Source: a virus. Taken from it: DNA of 35,709 nt. Position 1 is the stretch's first letter. Every line of letters begins with the position of its first letter. The stretch covers positions 1 to 35,709 of the IMG/VR virus record IMGVR_UViG_3300031740_000006; one strand, written 5' to 3'. The position numbers and the translations under genes were made by a program. Shown here piece by piece: positions 14,457 to 21,684 of this stretch. The notes below the pieces were generated by a model. The model was not told the origin of the DNA, did not search any database, and was given only the letters and a program-made list of their open reading frames with translations.

Positions 14457-14828
14457 TCACTTCCCTCCCAGAGAGGAGGGTGGGGCTATTAGATGAACAT
14501 CTGCCGGTTCGCCTAATCCGCAAATGCGGCACATCGTGTTCCGTTTCCGTGGTGCAAATGGATGCCGATTCTGTGTCTTCGGTCCGTAAACGGAATCCCA
14601 CCATTCTCGGCTTGGGTTGTCCGATTCCTCTCTGGCACGGATAGCGGCTTCATCGGGACACCCCGGTCTACACCTCACTGCCCCCTCACTAGTAAAGTCC
14701 TCACGGAATTTCTCCGCCAGCGCATGATGTTGGGCGTCGTCCAAATAAACATCACCCGGTTTCTCAACAGAACGTGCGGCACAGATCGCTACTGTCACAC
14801 CATCAATCGTGCGAATGCGAATACTCAT
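14457..14828 (-). CDS. Conserved phage protein, two-part
   Basis: 123 aa. Residues 1-50 follow a recurrent phage pattern (DGVTVAICAARS, GDVYLDDAQHHALAEKF, DFTSEG). The middle has ESDNPSREWWDSVYG, and the end a CRICG element. Relatives I recall end before the second half, so two small modules may be joined here. GGAG precedes ATG 14828. Function unknown. Confidence 0.7.
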   Translation of the reverse strand: MSIRIRTIDGVTVAICAARSVEKPGDVYLDDAQHHALAEKFREDFTSEGAVRCRPGCPDEAAIRAREESDNPSREWWDSVYGPKTQNRHPFAPRKRNTMCRICGLGEPADVHLIAPPSSLGGK

Positions 14829-15082
14829 ATATTCTCCTTCGTCACTGAGGGTGGGGCGGGCGCGACGGACGGGCCTTCATCCAACACTTCATCCGGAAAA
14901 ATAATCACAGCCTTTCCCTTTTCCGTCGGCGTCGAGGGGGCGGACGCCACGGGGAGGAGGGCGAGGACGTCAGTAATCGCCTGCTCGTAGCCTATGCCCC
15001 GCGCTGATGTTCCCTTCGGCCCACGTAGATACGTTTCTCGCAACTGTTCAATCTGCGCTCGCAGGGGCGTCTCGTCGCTCAT
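14825..15082 (-). CDS. Unknown small phage protein
   Basis: 85 aa. A helical N-terminus (LRAQIEQLRETYLRGPKG) is followed by a Pro/Ala/Ser-rich C-terminus with no clear fold. It overlaps both neighbours by 4 nt (ATGA). No domain recognised. Confidence 0.65.
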   Translation of the reverse strand: MSDETPLRAQIEQLRETYLRGPKGTSARGIGYEQAITDVLALLPVASAPSTPTEKGKAVIIFPDEVLDEGPSVAPAPPSVTKENI

Positions 15083-15345
15083 CCGCGCGTCTCCTTCGCG
15101 CGTGCCTCATGACGGATCGCCAGCTCGCAGACCTTCGGGCCCACCGCCTCGATCGCCGCGACGAAGGAGGCGAGCAGCTGGTAGGCAGCGTAGACGTCGG
15201 CTCCCCAGATCGTGCCGCCTTGCGTGCGCTTCGTGTGTAGGCGCTCCTCGAGTCGTGCGAGTTCTTCTGGCAACTCCTCACGGCCCTTCGCGAGGATCTC
15301 CTTCGCGCGCGTGACGTCTTCCTCGAGCGTAGGGTAGTAGCTCAT
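15079..15345 (-). CDS. Conserved helical phage protein
   Basis: 88 aa, almost entirely helical and charged (YYPTLEEDVTRAKEIL, ELARLEERLHT) with the conserved GGTIWGADVYAAYQLL segment seen in many phage hypotheticals. Function unknown. Coupled to neighbours by 4-nt overlaps. Confidence 0.7.
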   Translation of the reverse strand: MSYYPTLEEDVTRAKEILAKGREELPEELARLEERLHTKRTQGGTIWGADVYAAYQLLASFVAAIEAVGPKVCELAIRHEARAKETRG

Positions 15346-15632
15346 GATGGGAACACCGTACTACGACTGCCTTGGCGCAGCTCGCGGAAGTCCAGCAACG
15401 CCTGCGCCGCTTGTGCCTCGGACAGGCCGACCTTCCCGGTCAGGAACTGGAACATGAGCATGTCGGAGACGGCGGCCTCGATCGCGCTGCTCAACATGCC
15501 CAGCACTTCGCGGGCCTTGTCCAAGTCCATCTGCACCGTGCGCTCATCAAGAGTGAACTCCACCTTGCCCTCTTTGGTGCGGGCGCTGACAATCGAAGCG
15601 AACGTAATCGTGTGGATGGTCTCATCGGTCAT
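15342..15632 (-). CDS. Conserved phage protein, unknown function
   Basis: 96 aa. An N-terminal beta strand region (ITFASIVSARTKEGKVEFTL) is followed by helices ending LSEAQAAQALLDFRELRQGS, a tail I recognise from related phage proteins. No enzymatic motif. ATGA-type overlaps on both sides. Confidence 0.7.
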   Translation of the reverse strand: MTDETIHTITFASIVSARTKEGKVEFTLDERTVQMDLDKAREVLGMLSSAIEAAVSDMLMFQFLTGKVGLSEAQAAQALLDFRELRQGSRSTVFPS

Positions 15633-16105
15633 TTGGGCCTCGGGTCATATCGGTGAATGCCTTTGTAGTGTTGCCAGAACTGCGCGAGCATGTCGAGTTG
15701 CGCGATGGACCGGATCGCCCACGGGGTGTGTGCGGCGTGCCGGCGTTCGAGCGCCTCGGTTTGTCGCCGGCAGAAGGCGAGCACACGCCGCTGCAACGTG
15801 CGGATGTCGCGCTCGAGGATCGCCTGCCCACAGGGCTCGCACGCGGCCCAGCCGCCGATGCTCGTGTAATCGACGAGGCGTGACTCGAAGGTGGCGCACT
15901 CCACGTCCCACGTGACCGGCCGGTCATGGCAGAAGTCGCAGACGGCCAGTTGCGGGAACTTCTGCAAGTCCACTTCCTTGCTGTCGAACGTGTGGCGCCC
16001 GTCGACGTCGGCGGTGAGGCCGAGACGGGCGAGCGCGTCCCACACGTCCTGGTCGAAGTAGTGCGGGTGTCCCGCTTCGTCGTAGGCTTCAACTTCGGCG
16101 CTCAT
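15629..16105 (-). CDS. Zinc-binding phage protein
   Basis: 158 aa. CDFCHDRP and, about 35 residues later, CEPCGQ make a four-Cys zinc site in the centre. The C-terminus is a long helix (RDIRTLQRRVLAFCRRQTEAL). The N-terminus is acidic and unassigned. It may bind nucleic acid or a host protein; nothing in the sequence decides. Confidence 0.65.
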   Translation of the reverse strand: MSAEVEAYDEAGHPHYFDQDVWDALARLGLTADVDGRHTFDSKEVDLQKFPQLAVCDFCHDRPVTWDVECATFESRLVDYTSIGGWAACEPCGQAILERDIRTLQRRVLAFCRRQTEALERRHAAHTPWAIRSIAQLDMLAQFWQHYKGIHRYDPRPK

Positions 16106-16371
16106 AGGATTTGCTTACGGACGCGGAGCCAGGCCTCGACTTCCGCCTTCGCGCGCTCGAGATCGAAGTAGTAGCGCGGCCAGCGGTCGGCCGCGTCGAC
16201 GTCGAGCAAACGCGGGTGCGCGACCTCGACGTGCGCGAGCCAGCGACCACGGTCGCAGTAGGCGGGCCGCGCCTGCATCCAGACCCAGCAGTCGCGTGTG
16301 CGGATGACGTGGCAGCCCTCGTCATCGACGGTCCAGCGCGGCAGCGCCTCAGTAGGTGCGGTGTCCTTCAT
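16102..16371 (-). CDS. Conserved small phage protein
   Basis: 89 aa. RDCWVWMQARPAYCDRGRW and RYYFDLERAKAEVEAWL recall a repeated phage hypothetical type with an aromatic core. ATG 16371 chosen; the longer frame upstream overlaps the zinc-ribbon gene, which has a better ribosome site. It overlaps that gene by 23 nt. Function unknown. Confidence 0.65.
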   Translation of the reverse strand: MKDTAPTEALPRWTVDDEGCHVIRTRDCWVWMQARPAYCDRGRWLAHVEVAHPRLLDVDAADRWPRYYFDLERAKAEVEAWLRVRKQIL

Positions 16372-16531
16372 GGCCGGTGACAGTGGTCTGTTTCCGCGTG
16401 CAGTCGCACTCATAGAAAAACTCATCGCACTGCCGACAATAGTTGCGGCGAATCCATTGCAAACAGCGGTCGCACTGGCGTTCGGTGACGCCGAGGAGTT
16501 GTCGCTGGCTTTCGCGGTCGAGCAGCGGCAT
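16349..16531 (-). CDS. Zinc-ribbon protein
   Basis: 60 aa. CDRC, then RRNYCRQCDEFFYECDC and a C-terminal GHEGHRTY tail give at least six Cys with His, a dense zinc-binding arrangement. ATG 16531 follows GGAGGG with a 9-nt gap. No known family name can be given. Confidence 0.65.
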   Translation of the reverse strand: MPLLDRESQRQLLGVTERQCDRCLQWIRRNYCRQCDEFFYECDCTRKQTTVTGHEGHRTY

Positions 16532-16535
16532 TTGG

Positions 16536-16799
16536 TCAGCCCTCCGAGAGCACGGCCCGTCCGCAGAGCTGGCACATGCCATCCTTCACCCACTCGCTGC
16601 ACTCATGTCCGGCGCCCGCTTTCACGCCGGCCCGCGCTTCGACCACGAGCAATTCCTGTCGTTGGTGGAACGCGATTAACTGCCCGAGGATGTTCAGGTC
16701 GGCACACAGTTCCTCGACGGCCAGCTCGCGCCAGATCGCCAGGAGCTGCTCGTGGCGCGCGATGCGCTTCCGATCGATGGCGTCAAAGGGATCAGTCAT
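16536..16799 (-). CDS. Helical protein with C-terminal zinc ribbon
   Basis: 87 aa. About 60 helical residues (IARHEQLLAIWRELAVEEL, LGQLIAFHQRQELLV) precede ECSEWVKDGMCQLCGRA. Only three Cys are visible, so the fourth ligand may be a His. Unknown function. Confidence 0.65.
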   Translation of the reverse strand: MTDPFDAIDRKRIARHEQLLAIWRELAVEELCADLNILGQLIAFHQRQELLVVEARAGVKAGAGHECSEWVKDGMCQLCGRAVLSEG

Positions 16800-16801
16800 G
16801 G

Positions 16802-16993
16802 TCAGTGAATCAGAGCATCGTCGTCGGTCAGGTGTAACGGCGCGGGCCGCGTTGGGGCCTCAGTCCACACGGTGTGCAGCACGTAGCGGCGCCCGCACAC
16901 CTCGCAGCGGTGCTCGTCGCCTTCGTCTCCAGGTCGGAACGCTTCCCGAACGCCCTTGTTCACGAAGCTGCGGACGCAACAGGTCGGCATCAT
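16802..16993 (-). CDS. Small Cys-rich protein
   Basis: 63 aa. CC near the N-terminus and CEVCGRRYVLHTVW in the middle form a probable zinc ribbon. Start ATG 16993 overlaps the upstream stop by one base (TGATG); ATG 16990 is also possible. Not assigned to a family. Confidence 0.6.
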   Translation of the reverse strand: MMPTCCVRSFVNKGVREAFRPGDEGDEHRCEVCGRRYVLHTVWTEAPTRPAPLHLTDDDALIH

Positions 16994-17172
16994 CACTGGT
17001 GTCCTCGACTGGTCTTCTTCTTCTTCTTCAACGTGCGTCTCCGTTTGCACGGCGCGCATGTGCATCGCGGCGGATGGTACGTCCAGCCGGTGCGCGGGTC
17101 CGTCCACGGCAATCCCACCGAGTGGCACGCGTCCATCGCGGCCCAATAGAGGCCGGAGTGCTCGTCGCTCAT
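16993..17172 (-). CDS. Small basic Cys-containing protein
   Basis: 59 aa. YWAAMDACHSVGLPW at the start, then CTCAPCKRRR followed by a polylysine stretch (KKKKK). The CxC-x2-C element plus basic tail suggests nucleic-acid contact. Start overlaps the previous stop by one base (TGATG). Confidence 0.55.
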   Translation of the reverse strand: MSDEHSGLYWAAMDACHSVGLPWTDPRTGWTYHPPRCTCAPCKRRRTLKKKKKTSRGHQ

Positions 17173-17396
17173 CACCGTCCCTCCAGAGCCGTCACTTCGG
17201 GAAAGCCCAGCGTCGGCAGCTCGACCGCTTTCAGCCCGTGCAGCGCGATGTAGTGGCGCGGCACCATCCAGCTCCGCCCCTCGACGGTGACCTTCACGTA
17301 TGTGCCGAGGAGGAGAATCTGCGCCTCAACCCAGCGCCGATGGTTCGCATTGGCGTAGTGCAGCGGGCGTCCGCACGCGCAGACCTCGTCCTCCAT
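17172..17396 (-). CDS. Small phage protein with CxC motif
   Basis: 74 aa. CACGRPLHYAN at the N-terminus (as in zinc-ribbon tails), then a beta-rich part (YVKVTVEGRSWMVPRHYIALHG). The VPRHYIALHG segment is recurrent in phage small proteins. ATG 17396 overlaps the upstream TGA. Function unknown. Confidence 0.65.
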   Translation of the reverse strand: MEDEVCACGRPLHYANANHRRWVEAQILLLGTYVKVTVEGRSWMVPRHYIALHGLKAVELPTLGFPEVTALEGR

Positions 17397-17593
17397 CACC
17401 GTTTGGGCTGAATATCGAACTTCATGGTCGTGTCGTCGCTGGGCGTCACAAACACCTTCAATGTGCGCCCTTCGTCTTGGACCGAGAACTCAATCGCCAC
17501 GGGCCACATGGAGAGCAGTCGCCCCTGCGGCCCAATGATCTCCAGCCGCGTCACGGTGTCTGTCCATTGCGTCGTCGTCGTGGCGTCGCTCAT
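17396..17593 (-). CDS. Unknown small beta-rich protein
   Basis: 65 aa. Alternating strands (TRLEIIGPQGRLLSMW, LKVFVTPSDDTTMKFDIQ) suggest a small beta sandwich. No Cys pair. ATG 17593 overlaps the upstream stop (ATGA); the longer frame is a shadow of the next gene. Confidence 0.6.
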   Translation of the reverse strand: MSDATTTTQWTDTVTRLEIIGPQGRLLSMWPVAIEFSVQDEGRTLKVFVTPSDDTTMKFDIQPKR

Positions 17594-17961
17594 GCGTGAC
17601 TGCCGCCCATCTTGCCGCCACTGGCATACAGCGTGTTGGTGACCGTGGCCGAGTGGAACCAGGCCCACTCGTTGCGGACGAGCTGCGCGAAGTCCACGCG
17701 CGAGATCTGCACCTGCTCCGCGACCTCCATCTCGAGCATGTCGATCGCGCGGTCGTATTCCGCCGTGTGGTCCTGCGGCGGCTCGAGGCCCACATACAAG
17801 CGCACCTCGCCGGACTGCGCGTGCTTCATCATGTCGTCCAGTTCCTCGATCGCGCGTGCGCGGAAGCCCTCTTGGGCTTTCACAAACAAGGCGTGATGAT
17901 CATCCCGGTTTTTGCGGATCCGCGCGAGGAGGTCGTTTCGGTTCACGGTGATCGTCTGCAT
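17590..17961 (-). CDS. Conserved phage protein, unknown function
   Basis: 123 aa. ITVNRNDLLARIRKNRDDHHALFVKAQE, split here at residues 4-20 and beyond, and PQDHTAEYDRAIDMLEMEV are strongly recurrent in phage hypotheticals. Mostly helical. Function unknown, but the gene model is secure. Confidence 0.8.
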   Translation of the reverse strand: MQTITVNRNDLLARIRKNRDDHHALFVKAQEGFRARAIEELDDMMKHAQSGEVRLYVGLEPPQDHTAEYDRAIDMLEMEVAEQVQISRVDFAQLVRNEWAWFHSATVTNTLYASGGKMGGSHA

Positions 17962-18142
17962 CGCGCCCTTTCGTTCGCAGTTGGACTACGTCGTCGCCGA
18001 GGTCGAGTTCTGTTTCGTGGTAGCGCCCGACGCGTATCCACTGGTTGTTTACCCATCGCCACACCGCACCCGTGCTGATCTCAATCACGCGAACGTCATC
18101 GGCGCGTCCGACAAAGGTGAGCGGCTCGCGGGGCTTCGTCAT
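17900..18142 (-). CDS. Unknown small phage protein
   Basis: 80 aa. FVGRADDVRVIEIS, VWRWVNNQWIRVGRY and LDLGDDVVQL give a compact beta protein with a Trp-rich centre. The last about 20 residues overlap the next gene by 62 nt, an unusually long overlap here, and are charged and disordered. Gene real, C-terminus less certain. Confidence 0.55.
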   Translation of the reverse strand: MTKPREPLTFVGRADDVRVIEISTGAVWRWVNNQWIRVGRYHETELDLGDDVVQLRTKGRDADDHREPKRPPRADPQKPG

Positions 18143-18144
18143 CG

Positions 18145-18441
18145 CTACAGCTCGCCGCCCTCCATGAGCGCTTGCTGAATGATGTCGAGACAGGACGCGA
18201 GGCCCATGCCCTCCCGGTCCGACCACAGCTTGCCGTCGCGGACCTTGAGCGTCAGCTCGCCGAAGCCGATGCCGGGCCGCGACCACTGCAACACGATGAT
18301 GCCGCGACGATAGCCCGTCTGTGCGACGACGGCGTCTGGCCCGTGGCGGATCGCCTCGTTGCCGATGACCACCTGGCCGGTCTTCAGCAACGCCTTGGCG
18401 TGCTCGAGACGTGCGTGTGGGGTCTTGTGCCGCTTCTTCAC
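18145..18441 (-). CDS. Unknown small phage protein
   Basis: 98 aa. A basic N-terminus (MKKRHKTPHARLEHAKALLK) precedes a beta-rich core (GIIVLQWSRPGIGFGELTLKV) and a helix (GLASCLDIIQQALMEGG). Not recognised. Overlaps the upstream gene by 4 nt. Confidence 0.65.
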   Translation of the reverse strand: MKKRHKTPHARLEHAKALLKTGQVVIGNEAIRHGPDAVVAQTGYRRGIIVLQWSRPGIGFGELTLKVRDGKLWSDREGMGLASCLDIIQQALMEGGEL

Positions 18442-18758
18442 TGCACGTGCTCCTGGCGCCCGCGAAAGGCGAGATACGCGAGTTTGGCGGCATCGCGGAT
18501 GCTCAGCTCGGGCGGGTCGTGGTCCTCGCCGCCGCGACAGCTACACGTCCCTTGTTGATGTGCGGCTGAGCCGACGATCATGCGGATGAAGCACTCGTGG
18601 TGGAAGGGCGCGGAGTCGGGGTTGGCGTAGTAGAGGCCGTTGTCGTGCGCGGCGATCGCCTCCGCGCACCAGCCGCACGACACCCCCACAGGTACCGGCA
18701 CCTGGGGGGTGTCCTGACAGATCCGCGCAAACGGAGCGAACCCAAACCAGCGCATCAT
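18438..18758 (-). CDS. Conserved Cys/His-rich phage protein
   Basis: 106 aa. CGWC, HHECFIRMIVGSAAHQ, CSC and DPPELSIRDAAKLA follow a recurrent phage pattern (C-x2-C...H-x-E-C...GS-x2-HQ...CSC...DPP). Two zinc sites are likely. GAGGAGG precedes ATG 18758. Function unknown; the conserved histidines could be structural or catalytic. Confidence 0.75.
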   Translation of the reverse strand: MMRWFGFAPFARICQDTPQVPVPVGVSCGWCAEAIAAHDNGLYYANPDSAPFHHECFIRMIVGSAAHQQGTCSCRGGEDHDPPELSIRDAAKLAYLAFRGRQEHVQ

Positions 18759-18778
18759 CGACGCCTCCTCGTTCTCCT

Positions 18779-19756
18779 TCACGCCGACGGCGCTTTCGGG
18801 CCGACGCTGTACGCGTACTTGCCGGGTTTCGCGCCGCTGCGCGTGAGCGCTCCGGAGTTCACGTAGTTGGTAATCCCCGTCAGCCCGCCACCGCCACGTG
18901 CGCGGACCTCTTTCGCGAGTTCCTTGATCGCTAACGGGCCCGAATCGCGTAAGACGGAGAGGACGATGGGAAGTGACTCCGCGACGGCGCCGGCCTTGGG
19001 TGGTTTCTTCCCGCCGCGTGCCCGTGCGCGTTTCTCGGCGGCCTTGCCGTTGGCGGCATTCCCGTTGGGTTTGCCTTTGCTGTCGTCCGATCGGAGATAC
19101 CACCGATTCGGGACATTGCGGGAGCCTGACCGTTCCGCGCGGGCGATTGGGCGCAGGTGTTTCGCGAAGCTGTTGGAGTGATAGCCGAGATGTGCGGCGA
19201 GCTCCGGCGTGGTGGCGCCGGGATGTGTCTTGAGAAAGGCGCGGGCCAGCGCCAGGCTCTCGCGCGCGGGCCGCCGTGCTTCGCGGTACTTTCTTTTTGC
19301 CTTGGGTGTGCTTTTCGTGCGCGTCTGTGGCGGATGCGACGATCCATTGCTCAAGCGCCACTCGTTGTCCCCGACGCGGCGCGCCCCGAGCTTGCGAAGA
19401 TCCGTCCAGATGACGTTGGCGTGGTGACGGATGTGATGGCGCGTGGAGAGTTCCGCGCGAATCGCCTCGACGGTGGTATGCGTCTCGTTCTCCACCATGT
19501 GCTGGATGAGTGACCGTCGGCGTGCGACGCGGTCAGTCCGAGTGCGGCCAAAGCGTTCGCCGGTGTCTGCCGACCCATTGCCGTTGGCGCGAGCGGCCGT
19601 GCGTGTCGCCACAGCGGCTTTGAGCCGTTGGGGGAAGAGCTCTTGCGCGGTCAGCGTTCGCTCCGTGTCCAGTTCGCGTGCGGCCACGCGCAGCGCGGCG
19701 GCCTTTCGGTCGTGCTCGTCGGCGAGTTGTAACAAGCGCTCAGTCGTGGTCGTCAT
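18779..19756 (-). CDS. Multi-winged-helix DNA-binding protein
   Basis: 325 aa, the longest leftward gene. Three putative winged-helix units lie at about 80-135 (HTTVEAIRAELSTRHHIRHH), 160-220 (GATTPELAAHLGYHSNSFAKHL) and 255-325 (LAIKELAKEVRARGGGGLTG). They are joined by basic, Ala/Gly/Lys-rich linkers. An N-terminal helical segment precedes them. This could compact DNA or repress several promoters. AGGAG lies upstream of ATG 19756. Fold assignment is by pattern only. Confidence 0.6.
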   Translation of the reverse strand: MTTTTERLLQLADEHDRKAAALRVAARELDTERTLTAQELFPQRLKAAVATRTAARANGNGSADTGERFGRTRTDRVARRRSLIQHMVENETHTTVEAIRAELSTRHHIRHHANVIWTDLRKLGARRVGDNEWRLSNGSSHPPQTRTKSTPKAKRKYREARRPARESLALARAFLKTHPGATTPELAAHLGYHSNSFAKHLRPIARAERSGSRNVPNRWYLRSDDSKGKPNGNAANGKAAEKRARARGGKKPPKAGAVAESLPIVLSVLRDSGPLAIKELAKEVRARGGGGLTGITNYVNSGALTRSGAKPGKYAYSVGPKAPSA

Positions 19757-19780
19757 CGGAACTCTCCTCTTGTGTGTGTA

Positions 19781-20314
19781 CTAACTGCTGGTCGTCCGCG
19801 CCTCCGCCGCCGCCGCCGCCGTGCGTTCCTCGAACCGCTCGACCCGTTGTTCGTGTGCCTGGTCCCGTCGTGCTCGTTTGCGGGTCTTGCGCGCCTTGCG
19901 TTCGTTCGCGAGTTCCACCTGTTCGCGATGCTTGAGCGTGGTCCACGTGATGAAATGCGGCTTGCCGTTGTTGTCGGCGGTGTGTTTCCTGACGTAGCTC
20001 TCTAACGGCGTCCCGCCGCCGATCTTCTTCGCTTCAAAGGCCGCGCCGAGGACGGCGAGGCTGATCGTGCCCATGTTCGGGACCGCGAGCTGGAGCGGCG
20101 GCACCTTTTCATAGACGTAGCGAAGATTCGGGACTTTGAGGAGATCGTGCAGGATGTGGGTGAGCAGACGCGCCGCGTGGAAGTTGTAGCACTGCACCGC
20201 GGCGAGCTGACCGCGAGTGAGTGTGTCGGATCCGACGCGGAGAACAGAGGCGGTGGCGCTATCGCGGAGGTGTTTGACGGCGGTCGAGCCGAGAATCGAG
20301 GCGGCGAGGTTCAT
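19781..20314 (-). CDS. Conserved phage protein with coiled-coil tail
   Basis: 177 aa. The N-terminal 125 residues (MNLAASILGSTAVKHLRD, CYNFHAARLLTHIL, AVLGAAFEAKKIGGG) recur in other phage genomes as a hypothetical protein. The C-terminal 50 residues are a strongly charged helix ending in poly-Ala. AAAGGAG precedes ATG 20314. A 206-nt untranslated region with hairpins lies upstream, so it heads its own transcription unit. Confidence 0.7.
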   Translation of the reverse strand: MNLAASILGSTAVKHLRDSATASVLRVGSDTLTRGQLAAVQCYNFHAARLLTHILHDLLKVPNLRYVYEKVPPLQLAVPNMGTISLAVLGAAFEAKKIGGGTPLESYVRKHTADNNGKPHFITWTTLKHREQVELANERKARKTRKRARRDQAHEQRVERFEERTAAAAAEARTTSS

Positions 20315-20346
20315 AGTGGAGTCTCCTTTGTGCTGTCATTTACATC

Positions 20347-20357
20347 TAATAGTGTGT
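20347..20357 (-). promoter_or_regulatory. Shared element ACACACTATTA, copy 1
   Basis: Read leftward, ACACACTATTA lies about 35-45 nt before ATG 20314. The same 11-mer lies at the same distance before ATG 23118. The position fits a -10 region (TATTA) and initiation about 7 nt downstream. No good -35 is visible, so it may need an activator. Confidence 0.45.
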
Positions 20358-20380
20358 GCTCGCTGTTTCGCCTTGGATTT

Positions 20381-20436
20381 GGGCGGGGAGTGCCGTACTG
20401 GCACCCCCCGTGCGCCCAGAAGGCTGGCGAAAGCCT
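20381..20436 (-). other. Tandem hairpins in untranslated region
   Basis: Ten base pairs (20385-20394 with 20400-20409, one G-T wobble) close a 5-nt loop GTACT, and GGGC/GCCC outside can extend it. A second, smaller hairpin (AGGCT/AGCCT) follows. No T tract on either strand. Could be an RNA structure controlling the 177-aa gene, or an mRNA stabiliser. The rest of 20315-20520 shows no gene. Confidence 0.5.
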
Positions 20437-20520
20437 CCTCTGTTCTCAGGCGCTAGTGTATACGATCGTGTTTTCAGACTTTCCCGAATTTCACGCTAAT
20501 CCTAAACTACGTACGATTCC

Positions 20521-20754
20521 TTACGCAACTCGATTTTCGGCCTGCTCGTCCGGCTTGTCCTCGTCCGGCCGGCGGCCCTCGACCCAATTCCGCATCCACC
20601 CCAGCACCAGGTTGCGCTGCGATTTATCGACGCGGCGACATTTGGCGCGAAACTTCGTCAGCAGCGTCGGCGGCACCCCCGAGATGTTCAAACTAATGGT
20701 CTTTGCGCCGCGCGGGGTAAACGCGCGGGACCACGATCGTTGTTTCTTAGCCAC
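20521..20754 (-). CDS. Ribbon-helix-helix-like DNA-binding protein
   Basis: 77 aa. A basic N-terminus (AKKQRSWSRAF) leads to ISLNISGVPPTLLTKFRAKC, with a short beta strand and two helices as in Arc/MetJ-type proteins; phage relatives share NISG-x-P. GTG 20754 chosen with AGGAA 7 nt upstream. A regulator of the adjacent transcript is possible. Confidence 0.6.
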   Translation of the reverse strand: MAKKQRSWSRAFTPRGAKTISLNISGVPPTLLTKFRAKCRRVDKSQRNLVLGWMRNWVEGRRPDEDKPDEQAENRVA

Positions 20755-21049
20755 GGTTCGTTCCTCCCCTGTTCTCGCCACAGTCATCACAGACGCCGTA
20801 CCCGTCGTCCGTCCGGTAGCCCCACTCGTGCTCGTGACGCGGGTTGCTGTGACAGATCGCGCAGCTCTCGGGCGGGATCGGCTGGCCCGCCTTCGCGGCG
20901 TCCACTTGGTCATCCGTCGGATCGACAATCAGCGTGGGACTGCCGTAGTCCACGCGCTGCACCTCGTCGCCTGACTCCACGTCGAGCAAGCGACATTCGT
21001 TGAGATCGTCACCGACGAGGTAAATCTTCTGTTCGTAAATCGCGAGCAT
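20747..21049 (-). CDS. Phage protein with C-terminal zinc ribbon
   Basis: 100 aa. An N-terminal beta domain (MLAIYEQKIYLVGDDL) and CAIC...CDDCG zinc site near the C-terminus with HEHEWGY between. It overlaps the ribbon-helix-helix gene by 8 nt. Function unknown. Confidence 0.65.
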   Translation of the reverse strand: MLAIYEQKIYLVGDDLNECRLLDVESGDEVQRVDYGSPTLIVDPTDDQVDAAKAGQPIPPESCAICHSNPRHEHEWGYRTDDGYGVCDDCGENRGGTNRG

Positions 21050-21064
21050 TGCCGTCTCCTTGAT

Positions 21065-21394
21065 TCAGTGCTTCGGCGCCGTGCGGCACGTGTCGCACAC
21101 GCCGATGTGCATCACGTTGAGGCCCACGCCAATCAGGGCACCGCAGACCTGGCACCGGTCCTCGGTGAACTGCGGTTGCGGGAACTGCTTGACGAGCGCG
21201 TCCACCAGCTCGTCGCCCTCCTCGTCCTCCGGCACGTCCGAGACGACGCTGTCGTATTCGGACGCCACCGTCAGCGTGCGATCGTCGGCGCGGAGCAGCT
21301 CGGCTAGGCGGTCGCCCATGTCCTCGAGCGCGAGCGTGTTCTCGTCGCCATCAAAGGCGGCGAGGAGCGTGAATTTTACTAAGGTGCGTTTCAT
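21065..21394 (-). CDS. Acidic protein with C-terminal zinc ribbon
   Basis: 109 aa. MKRTLVKFTLLAAFDGDEN starts a beta-alpha fold; the middle is acidic (PEDEEGDELVDAL); CQVCG and CDTC at the end form a zinc ribbon. Starts at ATG 21394, overlapping the upstream stop. Not assigned. Confidence 0.65.
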   Translation of the reverse strand: MKRTLVKFTLLAAFDGDENTLALEDMGDRLAELLRADDRTLTVASEYDSVVSDVPEDEEGDELVDALVKQFPQPQFTEDRCQVCGALIGVGLNVMHIGVCDTCRTAPKH

Positions 21395-21684
21395 CGGCCT
21401 AGTTCTCCTGTCGGTGTGTCGGCGGCGGCCTGTGCGAGCCGCGCGTGATGCGCGGCCTTGCACGCGTACTTGACCGCGTCGGTCGCGTTCTTCGTGGCGC
21501 GTGCCTCCCACATCTGTGTCAGCTCGCCGCTCACGCCATCAACCGCCCGCCACTGCCGCGCTTCGCCGGCGTGAAAGATCAGTTGACGCACGGCGATGAC
21601 GCTCTGCTGCCCAAAGTACCGCGCTTCAGCACGCTCCTGTTTCTCCGTCTGCGACATGCTGCGTGAGCGCCTCGGAATCCCCAT
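21391..21684 (-). CDS. Unknown helical phage protein
   Basis: 97 aa. Helical throughout (EKQERAEARYFGQQSVIAV, ATKNATDAVKYACKAAHH). No domain recognised. ATG 21684 follows AAGGAG by about 10 nt; MSQTEK nine codons later is an alternative start. Confidence 0.6.
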   Translation of the reverse strand: MGIPRRSRSMSQTEKQERAEARYFGQQSVIAVRQLIFHAGEARQWRAVDGVSGELTQMWEARATKNATDAVKYACKAAHHARLAQAAADTPTGELGR

